A stretch of 64,000 bases of DNA from Promethearchaeota archaeon (GTDB lineage: Archaea; Asgardarchaeota; Lokiarchaeia; Sigyniarchaeales; SOKP01). How positions within the stretch are numbered: position 1 is the stretch's first letter; the number at the start of each line of letters is the position of its first letter. The translations under genes and the position numbers were made by a program. The DNA lies in the NCBI GenBank assembly GCA_019058295.1, contig JAHPZI010000021.1:225141-289140 (forward strand), given 5' to 3'. Under the pieces are notes generated by a model. The model searched no databases and had not been told where the DNA came from. It saw only the letters and a program-made list of their open reading frames with translations. Positions 35,560 through 44,085 of the stretch are shown piece by piece.

Positions 35560-35787
35560 ATGAAAAGAAAAAGTCCAAAATGTTATCTTTGTGACGGTAT
35601 TATTACATACAACGAGATAACGCAAACTTTTATTTGTACCGAATGCAAAGCAACTCATAATTCGGATATGCTTGATGTAGATGTTAAAAATAAAAAGAAT
35701 CGATACCATTTAACAAAAATAAGAATATTAGTCGCAATTCTCGCTGCGTTATATGCTTTATATTTTTTCTTTAGGCGTATTGCTTAA
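35560..35787 (+). CDS. zinc-ribbon protein with C-terminal membrane anchor
   Basis: A 75-residue protein. CYLCDG and CTECKA give a CxxC...CxxC zinc ribbon in the first 32 residues. A basic linker (KNKKNRYHLTK) is followed by one transmembrane helix near the C-terminus (ILVAILAALYALYFFF). It is tail-anchored with the zinc ribbon in the cytosol. It converges with ribK; the stop codons are only a few bases apart. Function unknown. Confidence 0.65.
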   Translation: MKRKSPKCYLCDGIITYNEITQTFICTECKATHNSDMLDVDVKNKKNRYHLTKIRILVAILAALYALYFFFRRIA

Positions 35788-35794
35788 AGAATAT

Positions 35795-36511
35795 TTAATC
35801 TTTATTTTTAACTAATTCAATTATTACTTTATCCCCGTCTTTTAAACTCAGCTCATCTCGAAGATATGGTTTGGCGAGAATTTCAATAATATTTTTCTTA
35901 TGATGCGTTCTTTCGATGTCTAATATAGCAGCTTTGATTTTATTTTTCCTATCGTCTAATCTTGAAATAAAGCAATTATAACAATACACATTACCATAAG
36001 TTCTTCCTGAATTTTCATCTTTAAATCCATCAATTATAATTGGAACACTATTTTCTAAATTTTCTCTTAAGAGTGAGATATTAAGATCGCTCATTTCTAA
36101 ATTTAAAGTTCCAATAAAAGGTAAGAATTCTAGTTTCTTTTGAAATTGATTGTAATATCCTTTAATTGCAACATAATAACCACCTTCTCCAATTCCTTCT
36201 GTAACTTCGCCCACTATTAAAATGCTCTCGAGAATTTTTTTTAGAGTTTTATAGACTTTCAGCATTATATCAGCGCCTTTTTTTGGAATTCTTATAATTT
36301 GGGTCTTTCCCTCAATTTTTCTTTCAATCCATCCTAATTTTTCTAAATCTTGTATTCGTCTAGATGCGGTTTGTTGACTGATTCCGATAATTTCACCAAG
36401 TTCAACACTACTAATATGGATAGATTTTTGATTTCCTATTTGTTGACAAAGATGATATAGTGTAAACCAATTCGCATAATTATCTGGGATAATATTCCCT
36501 TTTTTTGACAT
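35795..36511 (-). CDS. ribK: CTP-dependent riboflavin kinase with N-terminal winged helix
   Basis: Makes FMN from riboflavin using CTP, the archaeal route. The C-terminal 140 residues are the RibK (DUF120) barrel: GEGGYYVAIKGYYNQFQKKLEFLPFIGTL read as short units, the NLEM strand, and ILAKPYLRDEL at the end. The N-terminal 90 residues are a winged helix (GEIIGISQQTASRRIQDLEKLGWI), a fusion seen in many archaea and thought to regulate riboflavin genes. ribL lies directly upstream with 15 bases between them, so FMN and FAD synthesis are encoded together. Confidence 0.92.
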   Translation of the reverse strand: MSKKGNIIPDNYANWFTLYHLCQQIGNQKSIHISSVELGEIIGISQQTASRRIQDLEKLGWIERKIEGKTQIIRIPKKGADIMLKVYKTLKKILESILIVGEVTEGIGEGGYYVAIKGYYNQFQKKLEFLPFIGTLNLEMSDLNISLLRENLENSVPIIIDGFKDENSGRTYGNVYCYNCFISRLDDRKNKIKAAILDIERTHHKKNIIEILAKPYLRDELSLKDGDKVIIELVKNKD

Positions 36512-36526
36512 AATATCACCTTATTA

Positions 36527-36970
36527 TCAATGACTTTTTTTTGAATTTTCAATAATTTTCTTTTTTATTAAACTAGAACTATGCAATTTGAACTTATCAT
36601 AAAACTTTTCCAACCTTTTTACTTCAATATGATTTAAGCCTTTCATTTTAAGAGCGGTCTGAAGCTTTTCAACGCTAAATTTTTGGTCTGGACCTAAAAG
36701 AATTATATCAGGGTTTATTTCTGCCACAGTCTTAAGAGTATCGTTATCATGCCTTCCTAATTTTACATCTTTAATATTTTTAAGTGATTTCATTACTTCT
36801 AATCTTTGCTGTTCTGGAACTATTGGAGCTTCTCCTGAATATAATTCTCTATTTTTATCTGTAGCGACAATAACATATACATCTCCTAATTTTGCAGCTT
36901 CATTTATCAAAAAAATGTGACCTGGATGTAAAATGTCAAATGTACCTGCGATTAGAACTTTTTTACCTAT
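36527..36970 (-). CDS. ribL: archaeal FAD synthetase (cytidylyltransferase fold)
   Basis: Adenylylates FMN to FAD. The frame covers the nucleotidyltransferase start AGTFDILHPGH, which contains the HxGH motif, and later ILLGPDQKFS and an EVKRLEKFYDKFKLHSSSLIKKKI end with the ISSTxIR-like helix. The first ATG/GTG/TTG in frame is a TTG at 36910, which would delete HxGH. I therefore start at ATA 36970, which has TGATC 5 bases upstream; this gives 147 residues, normal for RibL. An alternative is a one-base insertion joining a 10-codon upstream frame (ATG at 37004) to this one. It pairs with ribK in an operon. Confidence 0.8.
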   Translation of the reverse strand: MGKKVLIAGTFDILHPGHIFLINEAAKLGDVYVIVATDKNRELYSGEAPIVPEQQRLEVMKSLKNIKDVKLGRHDNDTLKTVAEINPDIILLGPDQKFSVEKLQTALKMKGLNHIEVKRLEKFYDKFKLHSSSLIKKKIIENSKKSH

Positions 36971-37026
36971 TTTAGATCAGCTCATATTTAATTTTTTCAC
37001 TCATTTAATCAAAATTATTACATTTT

Positions 37027-37635
37027 TTATTCCTTTTTCAAATTTTGATTTAGCCTATTAATTTGCATAGATAAAGAAACATCTCCTCTCGTTTTTTCGA
37101 TAATACTTCTTGCTACATCTACTTTATGTCTTAAGTCGTGAATTAATCCCTTAGGATAATCTAAAGAAAATAAATTTGATTGTATTTCAACCATCCGTTC
37201 TAAAATTTTCTCTATATTCTCAACTTCATTCCTTCTAATTTTATCTAAAATATAACGTCGTAGTTCTCCAATTACATCCGCTAATCCTAAAAGATAATGT
37301 ATTTGATTAATACTATAATCGGCTGGATTTGGGAGATCTTGATCATTAATTATTGTAAATAAACAGACTGCTTCCATAAATTCCTGCTCCGGAGTTTTTA
37401 AATATTTATCAAAAAGAGCAGGATCTTCTTTAACTGTATGAAGAAGAGTTTGGTGTTGTTTTTTAATTTCGTTAATTTTTTCTTGATAAACTGTAAATTC
37501 TTTTCTATGAATTGATTTAATAGCTACGCTACAGTTTCTAATCATAGCACGAGATATCTTTAAAATATCTTCTCTTTTTTGATCCAACTCATTCAAATTT
37601 TTTGTAATTTCTGAAAAAATCTTTTTAAGATTCAT
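37027..37635 (-). CDS. translin family protein
   Basis: All-helical 202-residue protein of the translin/TRAX family. Archaeal members assemble into octamer-like shells and bind or cut RNA. Helices carry SRAMIRNCSVAIKSIHR, TIINDQDLPNPADY, HYLLGLADVIGELRRYILDKIRR and the C-terminal signature YPKGLIHDLRHKVDVARSI. The acidic residues used for catalysis in archaeal translin-like RNases (GLADVIGELRR Asp/Glu) are present. Its gene lies upstream of ribL on the same strand, 56 bases away. It is another gene shared with eukaryotes, but also widespread in archaea. Confidence 0.88.
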   Translation of the reverse strand: MNLKKIFSEITKNLNELDQKREDILKISRAMIRNCSVAIKSIHRKEFTVYQEKINEIKKQHQTLLHTVKEDPALFDKYLKTPEQEFMEAVCLFTIINDQDLPNPADYSINQIHYLLGLADVIGELRRYILDKIRRNEVENIEKILERMVEIQSNLFSLDYPKGLIHDLRHKVDVARSIIEKTRGDVSLSMQINRLNQNLKKE

Positions 37636-37726
37636 TCTTTTAGAATAATATATTGAAATGTTTAAATATCTATATTAAGGATTTTATTAGAATTTTATTG
37701 TAGAAGAATCTATAAATGAAAACAAC

Positions 37727-39784
37727 ATGAAAATTTTATTAATTCATACGGAAAACATCGAGGTTACAAAAAACAAAGAGGCGACATCGAATCCTCAAGA
37801 TTTTAAAGAATATATAATTAAAATGGATGGATTAATCTTAGTCGCTTTCGTGTCTGTTGAGGATCAAGACACTTATGATACGGATATTATAGCTCAACAA
37901 GGAGCAAAAGTAATTGAAGAAGCAATTCTATTAATAACTGGCTTTCCCGAAAAAGTAAGGAAAAAAAATGAAGAAATAAGACAATATAATAAAAAAATCG
38001 AATCAGGAAAAGTTAAAGGTAAGCCGAGGAAAAGTATTGAATTAATTAAAAATAGAGAGATGTATCAGGTAGATAAAATTCTAGTTTATCCTTGGGCACA
38101 TTTAAGTAAATTTCTTAGTAATGACGCAAATGCTATGGAAGTCTGTCCTAAGATCGCCCGAATATTGGAAGAAAAGGGTATTGAAGCTAAATATTCTCCT
38201 TTTGGATGGTATAAGTCTTTCAAAATAAATTGTATTGGCCACGAAGTAGCTGAAATGTATAGAGATGTAAAACTTTATATCCAGCCAGAAGAACATATAG
38301 AAACAGCTCAGTTTTTTGTTTTAACTCCTGATGGAAAAGAGATTGAAATTAAAAAAGATAGAGAAAATAACATTCTACCAATAAAGGAAATAAATGAGGA
38401 TTTCTATATCTTTTTAAAGTCAGAATTAGGAACAAGAAGAGCTGATACGGGCATCGAACCTGCTCATATCAAAATAATGAAAGAATTTGAGCTTTTGGAT
38501 TTTGAAAAAAACTCAGATGCTGGAAACTTGCGTTGGTATACAAAAGGCGTAATTTTAAAGAACCTAATAAAAAACTATTTGGATGATAAACTAATCGACT
38601 TTGGAGCAATTTTTGTTGATACACCTGTTATGTATACAGTTAAAAGTAAAAAATTAACTGCTCAGACTGCGAGATTCCCCGCTAGAACTTATTGGGTGGA
38701 ATCAGGAAATAATCGATTTTTACTTAGATTTGCAGGTGATTTTTTGCAGTTTGATATGTTCAGCGGGATGAATTTGAAGCCTTCCTATTTCCCGCTACGC
38801 TTATATGAATGGGAACAATATGATTTTAGAAGAGAACAAGAAGGAGAATTAACTGGTTTAAGGCGATTACGAGGATTTGTAATGCCAGATTTTCATACTC
38901 TTTGCAAGGACTTGGACTCCTCAGTGGAAGAATTCAAGAAACAATATGAGTTAGACCAAAGTGTTGCTGAAGATTTAGGAATTAAGGACCATTTAATTTT
39001 CAGGACGACACATGATTTTTACAAAGACAATAAAAGTTGGATCAAGGAATTAATAAAAAAAGAGAATAAACCTGCCTTGTTGGAACTCTGGGATGATAGA
39101 TATTATTATTTTGTTTTGAAATTTGAAAGAGGAGTCTTATCTGCTCAAAATAAAAGCGGAACATTAGCGACAATTCAAATTGATGTGGAAAGTACCTTAG
39201 AATTTTTAAAAGAAAAAGATGGGAAGAAAAGGGAAAAATACAATATCTCCTTCATTGATAATGATGGGGCTAAAAAGCATCCAATAATTCTCCACAATTC
39301 ACCTTCAGGAGGTTTAGAGAGAGTACTATGGGGGCTACTTGAAACTGCAATTAGAGAAAAAGAAAGAATAGTTCCGGGATTTAAAACATGGTTAGCTCCA
39401 ATTCAAATTAGAGTTTTGACAGTAAGCGATGACCAAAATGAATATGCAGAAAAAATTATGAAATTACTTAATGAACAAGGATATCGAACTGATTTTGATG
39501 ATCGAGAGGAGAAATTAGGTAAAAAGATACGTCAAGCTGAGATTGAATGGATTCCCTATATCATAATCTTAGGAAAAAAGGAACAAGAGAATGAATCGAT
39601 TTCAATTCGAAAGCGTTTAATTGGCAAACCATTTGGACCTAAGAAAAATACTGCTGAGCAAATAAATAATATTAAATTAGAAAATTTGTTAGAAATATTG
39701 GAAGCTGATACAAAGGGATATCCTAAATATAAATTACCAATTCCATTTAGGAAATACTCTTCTAAAATCTTTTTTAGAAAATAA
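37727..39784 (+). CDS. thrS: threonyl-tRNA synthetase, archaeal type
   Basis: Charges tRNA-Thr. The N-terminal 150 residues form the archaeal DTD-like editing domain (MKILLIHTENIEV start, LVYPWAHLS), enlarged by an insert of about 30 charged residues near 75-112. The class II catalytic core carries motif 2 (YDFRREQEGELTGLRRLRGF, residues 365-384), MPDFHTLC with His390, and motif 3 SGGLERVLWGLLE. The C-terminal anticodon domain has LAPIQIRVLTV. At the first zinc ligand, where archaeal ThrRS has Cys in an ACFGQ-like loop, this protein has Asp338 (AGDFLQF). Length 685 is slightly above the usual 610-640. Confidence 0.93.
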   Translation: MKILLIHTENIEVTKNKEATSNPQDFKEYIIKMDGLILVAFVSVEDQDTYDTDIIAQQGAKVIEEAILLITGFPEKVRKKNEEIRQYNKKIESGKVKGKPRKSIELIKNREMYQVDKILVYPWAHLSKFLSNDANAMEVCPKIARILEEKGIEAKYSPFGWYKSFKINCIGHEVAEMYRDVKLYIQPEEHIETAQFFVLTPDGKEIEIKKDRENNILPIKEINEDFYIFLKSELGTRRADTGIEPAHIKIMKEFELLDFEKNSDAGNLRWYTKGVILKNLIKNYLDDKLIDFGAIFVDTPVMYTVKSKKLTAQTARFPARTYWVESGNNRFLLRFAGDFLQFDMFSGMNLKPSYFPLRLYEWEQYDFRREQEGELTGLRRLRGFVMPDFHTLCKDLDSSVEEFKKQYELDQSVAEDLGIKDHLIFRTTHDFYKDNKSWIKELIKKENKPALLELWDDRYYYFVLKFERGVLSAQNKSGTLATIQIDVESTLEFLKEKDGKKREKYNISFIDNDGAKKHPIILHNSPSGGLERVLWGLLETAIREKERIVPGFKTWLAPIQIRVLTVSDDQNEYAEKIMKLLNEQGYRTDFDDREEKLGKKIRQAEIEWIPYIIILGKKEQENESISIRKRLIGKPFGPKKNTAEQINNIKLENLLEILEADTKGYPKYKLPIPFRKYSSKIFFRK

Positions 39785-39803
39785 TGTTTTTTTTTCAAGA
39801 ATT

Positions 39804-40430
39804 ATGACGATAAAAGCGCTAATTTTTGATTTAGGTGATGTTATTGTGGAATTAGAGTACTCGAATTTTTATAAAAAAGTAGCATCCATATCGCCTCAAA
39901 GAGAAAATTCTCTTACTCACAAGATGTTAGAATTTTTTAGACAATCTGATTTATACCATCAAGGGAAAATGAAAGATAATGAATTTTATAATCTTGCGTG
40001 TGATATATTTCAGGTATGCATGTTAGATCAGTCTGAGTTTTATGAAGCTTTTAATAGTATTGTCTCCCATCCTATATCTGAGGTGGTTGAATTACTTAAA
40101 CAATTAAAAGAAAGTAAGAAATATAAACTAATAGCTTTATCAAATGTGAATGTTAGCCACTGGAATTATATATTAGCTAAAAATTGGAAATTCTTAGAAT
40201 ATTTCGATGAGTTTATTTTATCATTCCAAGTTCATATGACAAAACCTGATCCTAAAATCTTTAAATACGCAATTGAAAAAGCTAATTGTAAACCCAAAGA
40301 AATTGTATTCGTCGATGATGGATTTAACAACGTGCGTTCAGCAAAAGCATTAGGAATGATAGGAATTCATTATACAAATGTGAAAAAATTAAAAAAAGAG
40401 TTTGAAACACTAAAAATAATGTTAAATTAA
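39804..40430 (+). CDS. HAD-superfamily hydrolase, YihX/epoxide-hydrolase N-terminal type
   Basis: A 208-residue HAD protein with motif I IFDLGDVIVEL (nucleophile Asp9, second position Gly), motif II ALSNVN, a Lys in MTKPDPKIF and motif IV VFVDDGFNNVRSA. The DLGDVI form of motif I and the helical cap resemble YihX sugar phosphatases and the N-terminal domain of epoxide hydrolases. The ATG lies 20 bases after the thrS stop, so the two may be co-transcribed. It converges with the small GTPase gene with a 4-base overlap. Confidence 0.8.
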   Translation: MTIKALIFDLGDVIVELEYSNFYKKVASISPQRENSLTHKMLEFFRQSDLYHQGKMKDNEFYNLACDIFQVCMLDQSEFYEAFNSIVSHPISEVVELLKQLKESKKYKLIALSNVNVSHWNYILAKNWKFLEYFDEFILSFQVHMTKPDPKIFKYAIEKANCKPKEIVFVDDGFNNVRSAKALGMIGIHYTNVKKLKKEFETLKIMLN

Positions 40431-40918
40431 ATCTCCATGGTTTTTAGGCACGATTTTGCGATAGAAGTAAACGCTTTCTCAACATTATCTCCTGTCTTTG
40501 CAGATGTTTCTAAATAATCGCACCCTAGCCTTTTTGCTAAATCTATGGCTTCTGCTTCATCTACTTGACGTTCCAAATCGCTTTTATTGCCCAACAAAAT
40601 CATAGGAATGTTTTTTTTAACTGTTTTTTTTATAGATGAGACCCACCCTGGAATCTTCAAAAGCGATTGGGGACGGGTGAGGTCATATACTCCTAAAGCT
40701 GCATTACTCCCTTTAAAATAGATCGTACGAAGTTTATGGAATTGAGGTTGTCCTCCAATATCCCAGAGCAGTAATCTAATATCTTTTTCATCAACGTTAA
40801 CATCTTTAATTAGGAAATTAGAACCGATAGTTTTTTTCAATTCCTCAGAAAAATTATCTTTTACGAAACGTAAAAGAAGACTGGTCTTCCCAACGCCTCC
40901 GGGACCAAATAATGTCAC
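40427..40918 (-). CDS. Ras-superfamily small GTPase
   Basis: Rab/Ras-like GTPase with FGPGGVGKTS (P-loop, residues 4-13), Thr30 in switch I, LWDIGGQPQF (switch II, 51-60), NKSD (111-114) and ETSA (about 136). The GTG at 40918 is the first usual start codon, but it cuts into strand beta1. Coding-like sequence (EINSEYKFKV) continues upstream in the same frame to near 40985 without any ATG, GTG or TTG. The start may therefore be an unusual codon upstream. There is no C-terminal cysteine for prenylation. It is a single gene with a TATA-like TTTATAAAC about 120 bases upstream. It is one of two GTPase genes in the window. Confidence 0.85.
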   Translation of the reverse strand: MTLFGPGGVGKTSLLLRFVKDNFSEELKKTIGSNFLIKDVNVDEKDIRLLLWDIGGQPQFHKLRTIYFKGSNAALGVYDLTRPQSLLKIPGWVSSIKKTVKKNIPMILLGNKSDLERQVDEAEAIDLAKRLGCDYLETSAKTGDNVEKAFTSIAKSCLKTMEI

Positions 40919-41117
40919 CTTAAACTTATATTCTGAATTTATTTCAGTGATATCAATAACCTTTTCAAAGTTAATAAAAATTGATCTTGTGTTTCTTCTT
41001 TAATTATTATTTGATATTATTCTTTATAGATATTTATATGTTTATAATAATATTCAACAAAAAATTATTTTTAATCTAATTTGGAAACAATTATTATAAT
41101 TTTTATTTTTTGATTGA

Positions 41118-42470
41118 TTATTTAATTTCCTTCTTTTTTTTAAAAGTTTCCTTAATTTTTTCTTTTGCAGCGGAAACTTCTTTCACTACAAATCCTTCAA
41201 TCTTTTTCGCTTCTTTTTTCACACTTTCGCCTGTCTTTTGTCCTATTCTACCTATTTGTATCATGATCCATTCAGGGGATCCAACACCGTTACCGTATTC
41301 ATTCCAGATATACATTAAGAATCCAAGAAAGCCAATATAAGCTAAGCATACAAAAGGGAAGATAACGATATTAAATTGTCCAATAAACAACATGAGAAAA
41401 ATATACTCAACTAAAAATAAACTCAATGATGTTTTTCCGTAATATTCTATCATGCTTGTAAATTTATTATCATGGTTTTTAATATCTATGAGATAAAAAC
41501 AAATAGCAATAATTAGGAGCGCAGCACCTTGGTTATAAAACATATTTCCAATAGTACCTCTTATTAAGAATTCAGGCATACCCCGAAAGTGATAATAATT
41601 TTGTTGATTCATAATTGTATATAATCTTAAGTGAGGATATTCAGATTCCACCATCGTTTGAGGAGTTTGTAATTGCCAACCTAATATTAATCCAGATATG
41701 ATAAATATTAGCCCCCAAATTAGAAATAATCGAAATAAGTGGAAATAAGCATCTTCAGTCCCCAACATCATGGCATCATAAAGATATTCACCAAATATAC
41801 TTGAAATGAAGCAAACTGCAAGCCAAGGGAAAAGTGTTATTTCGGGAGTTGGTGATGTAACAATAAAATGTATAAGCCATATAAATAGATTAGAATCCTT
41901 TTCTAAATAGAGAAATTCTCTAAAAAATGGTGAAATGAGAATAATAATAATGCCTATAATCGCACGGGGCCATTTTTTCAATTTTACAGCGTAATATGTG
42001 AAAATTTGAGAAAAACCAATAAACATAAGAATGTTCCAACCCCATATATTGAAAGGAAATGAAATATCAGGACGTACGGCACTCAAACCTATTAGATTAA
42101 ATAGCATTCCGATTACTATAATCGTAAGTCCGCGAGAAAAGATTCTGTTTCGAATAACTTTATCTGGCAATCTCCCTTGTTTTCTCCTAATACTGAAAAT
42201 TACACTAAGAGCTGACAGAAAAATGAATAAGGAGGGGCCCAATATATCAAGTACAGAGTAAACCATACCATGTATATATATCCAATCGGAATCGAACCAT
42301 ACCATCGATGTATGAGCAAGGATTATAAATACAATCGCAAAACCCTTGACGAAATCTATTGATTTAATTCTTTGGGGAGATGCATAATCTCGAATATCTT
42401 CAATTGGTATCTCTTGTTTAAGATAGCTTATAAGATCAGACTTGGGTTTTTTTTCTTCTTCTTCTGACAT
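41118..42470 (-). CDS. DUF1624/HGSNAT-like membrane acyltransferase
   Basis: A 450-residue multi-pass membrane protein. The N-terminal RIKSIDFVKGFAIVFIILAH motif, with the His used in acetyl transfer in heparan-alpha-glucosaminide N-acetyltransferase relatives, identifies the DUF1624/acyltransferase-3-like group. About ten transmembrane helices follow, with small extracellular loops and YYGKTSLSLFLVEYIFL near residue 365. The C-terminal 45 residues form a lysine-rich cytosolic helix. It probably acylates a sugar or lipid head group across the membrane. It is a single gene with ATG start. Confidence 0.72.
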   Translation of the reverse strand: MSEEEEKKPKSDLISYLKQEIPIEDIRDYASPQRIKSIDFVKGFAIVFIILAHTSMVWFDSDWIYIHGMVYSVLDILGPSLFIFLSALSVIFSIRRKQGRLPDKVIRNRIFSRGLTIIVIGMLFNLIGLSAVRPDISFPFNIWGWNILMFIGFSQIFTYYAVKLKKWPRAIIGIIIILISPFFREFLYLEKDSNLFIWLIHFIVTSPTPEITLFPWLAVCFISSIFGEYLYDAMMLGTEDAYFHLFRLFLIWGLIFIISGLILGWQLQTPQTMVESEYPHLRLYTIMNQQNYYHFRGMPEFLIRGTIGNMFYNQGAALLIIAICFYLIDIKNHDNKFTSMIEYYGKTSLSLFLVEYIFLMLFIGQFNIVIFPFVCLAYIGFLGFLMYIWNEYGNGVGSPEWIMIQIGRIGQKTGESVKKEAKKIEGFVVKEVSAAKEKIKETFKKKKEIK

Positions 42471-42652
42471 TTTATTATTAATAATAAAACTTAGTTCCTT
42501 AAAAATCTAAAATTTCTTTATACATACTTTGAAATTAGTTTATTTTTTTATGATTTGAATATCTTCTGTAAAATGCTATTAATAAATATAATCATATTAA
42601 GAATGGATTATTATTATCATTAAATTATGGTAGTTTTACCATTTTCTTGTTT

Positions 42653-43957
42653 TTATTGATTTAATAAAGTAAAATTATTCCTTTTTAAGACATTTATAAT
42701 TTCGGCCATTCTTTTTTTTGAAGATTTGGAATCTTTTGTTTTAGTAGCGATAAAACAAGAATATTGATTATTTTTGTCATGATTTGAATTATGAAATTTA
42801 ATTGGAGGAGTAACTAGCTCAGGAATTTCTTTCATTAATATTGAAATATTATCATTCATTACATCTGGGTCTGTTTCATTATTGAGAGAATTTAATTCTA
42901 TTCTTGAAAATTGTGAAAAATTTTTTAAATTTATTTCGCAAGAACTTAAAGATTTAAATTTTGCATCCCAAATCAGTTCGGCTGTGTTATTTTCTATAAC
43001 ATTTCGTATCCCAATGTATGAAGTCGTTAATCTTGGATTTATTTCTATGAAATATTTTGTTTTATCTGCTTTTTCTATAAAATCAATTCCATAGTAGCCA
43101 GAAAATTTTGAAAGATTTATTTTATCAAAAAGAATATTTAATGTATTTCTGATTTGTTTACAATTTTCAATAGGAGTATGGCCCCCAAAATATTTAGATT
43201 CGCTATTTTGATTTTTTATTTGGAGATTTTGAGTGTTTACACTTAAAATTATATCGTTATTTGAATTACCTATTAAAGATATACTTAAATCTCTGCCTTC
43301 AATAAATTCTTGAAGGATAAAATTTCTGTTGATCTCTAGGTTATCATCATTTTTATAAAAAAAGTCGATAATTTGCTGCTTATTTTCGAAATAAAAGATA
43401 TTTTCAGCTCCTACACCATCTTCTGGCTTTATTACAATAGGACTTTTTATTTTCTTAAATTTTTGAATAATGAAGTCTTTATCTAATTTGCCGTTTTTAC
43501 TAGGAATCAAATGGGTTCTAGGAGTGTTAACGTTGTTTGCTTTAAGGAACTTATAAGTTTTAAATTTTGATGTACCGAGCTTAATTCCTTCTAGATCTAC
43601 ACTTAGAAGTTTTTTATCATTATCTTTAACAATTTTAGTTAAGTCGAACAGAATATTGGAGAATTCTGGAGCAATTATGTAGGAATATTCACTTTCTTTA
43701 ACAAATTTTTTAAATTTTTTAATATAATTATCATGAAATTCTACTTGTTCAATAAAGTCGGCTTTTAAGTACTTAATTAAGGATTTTTGGATTCTATAAT
43801 CCAAAAGAGTATTTATTTCAAAATCTAACAATTTAAAATCTGCTATGATTGATCTTAGCATCCCATATCCTTCGCAAAATAGAGAGGCCGGGATGTCAAC
43901 TTGATTAAAGCCTCCACCTGAGACGAATTCAAATAAAAAAATATTACTTTTCTTCAT
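42653..43957 (-). CDS. ATP-grasp ligase, MfnD-like
   Basis: A 434-residue ATP-grasp enzyme. The N-terminus (IFLFEFVSGGGF) is the opening found in tyramine-glutamate ligase MfnD and related DUF201 proteins. The ATP-grasp core shows SPIVIKPEDGVGAENIFYF (Lys and Gly loop), LQEFIEGRDLSISLIG, KYFGGHTPIE and the metal-binding YFIEINPRLTTSY. It would join a carboxylate to an amine. Whether the product is a methanofuran-type cofactor is uncertain, since no other mfn gene is in the window. It has about 130 AT-rich bases upstream. Confidence 0.7.
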   Translation of the reverse strand: MKKSNIFLFEFVSGGGFNQVDIPASLFCEGYGMLRSIIADFKLLDFEINTLLDYRIQKSLIKYLKADFIEQVEFHDNYIKKFKKFVKESEYSYIIAPEFSNILFDLTKIVKDNDKKLLSVDLEGIKLGTSKFKTYKFLKANNVNTPRTHLIPSKNGKLDKDFIIQKFKKIKSPIVIKPEDGVGAENIFYFENKQQIIDFFYKNDDNLEINRNFILQEFIEGRDLSISLIGNSNNDIILSVNTQNLQIKNQNSESKYFGGHTPIENCKQIRNTLNILFDKINLSKFSGYYGIDFIEKADKTKYFIEINPRLTTSYIGIRNVIENNTAELIWDAKFKSLSSCEINLKNFSQFSRIELNSLNNETDPDVMNDNISILMKEIPELVTPPIKFHNSNHDKNNQYSCFIATKTKDSKSSKKRMAEIINVLKRNNFTLLNQ

Positions 43958-44085
43958 TTTTATGATTGTAATTTCATTTTTATGATTTTTAAAGATAAGT
44001 CTTTCATCTGTTTTAATTAAATTTAATAAAAAATAATAAATATCATACTTAACTCAAATTTAAGAAAAAACTTTAAGGTTATATT

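Noticed and set aside
36910..37004. Selenocysteine explanation for the in-frame TGA upstream of ribL.
   Set aside because: Asgard archaea can use Sec, but the codon lies before any conserved residue, RibL is not a selenoprotein family, and I see no SECIS-like hairpin. An AUA start or a frameshift is simpler.
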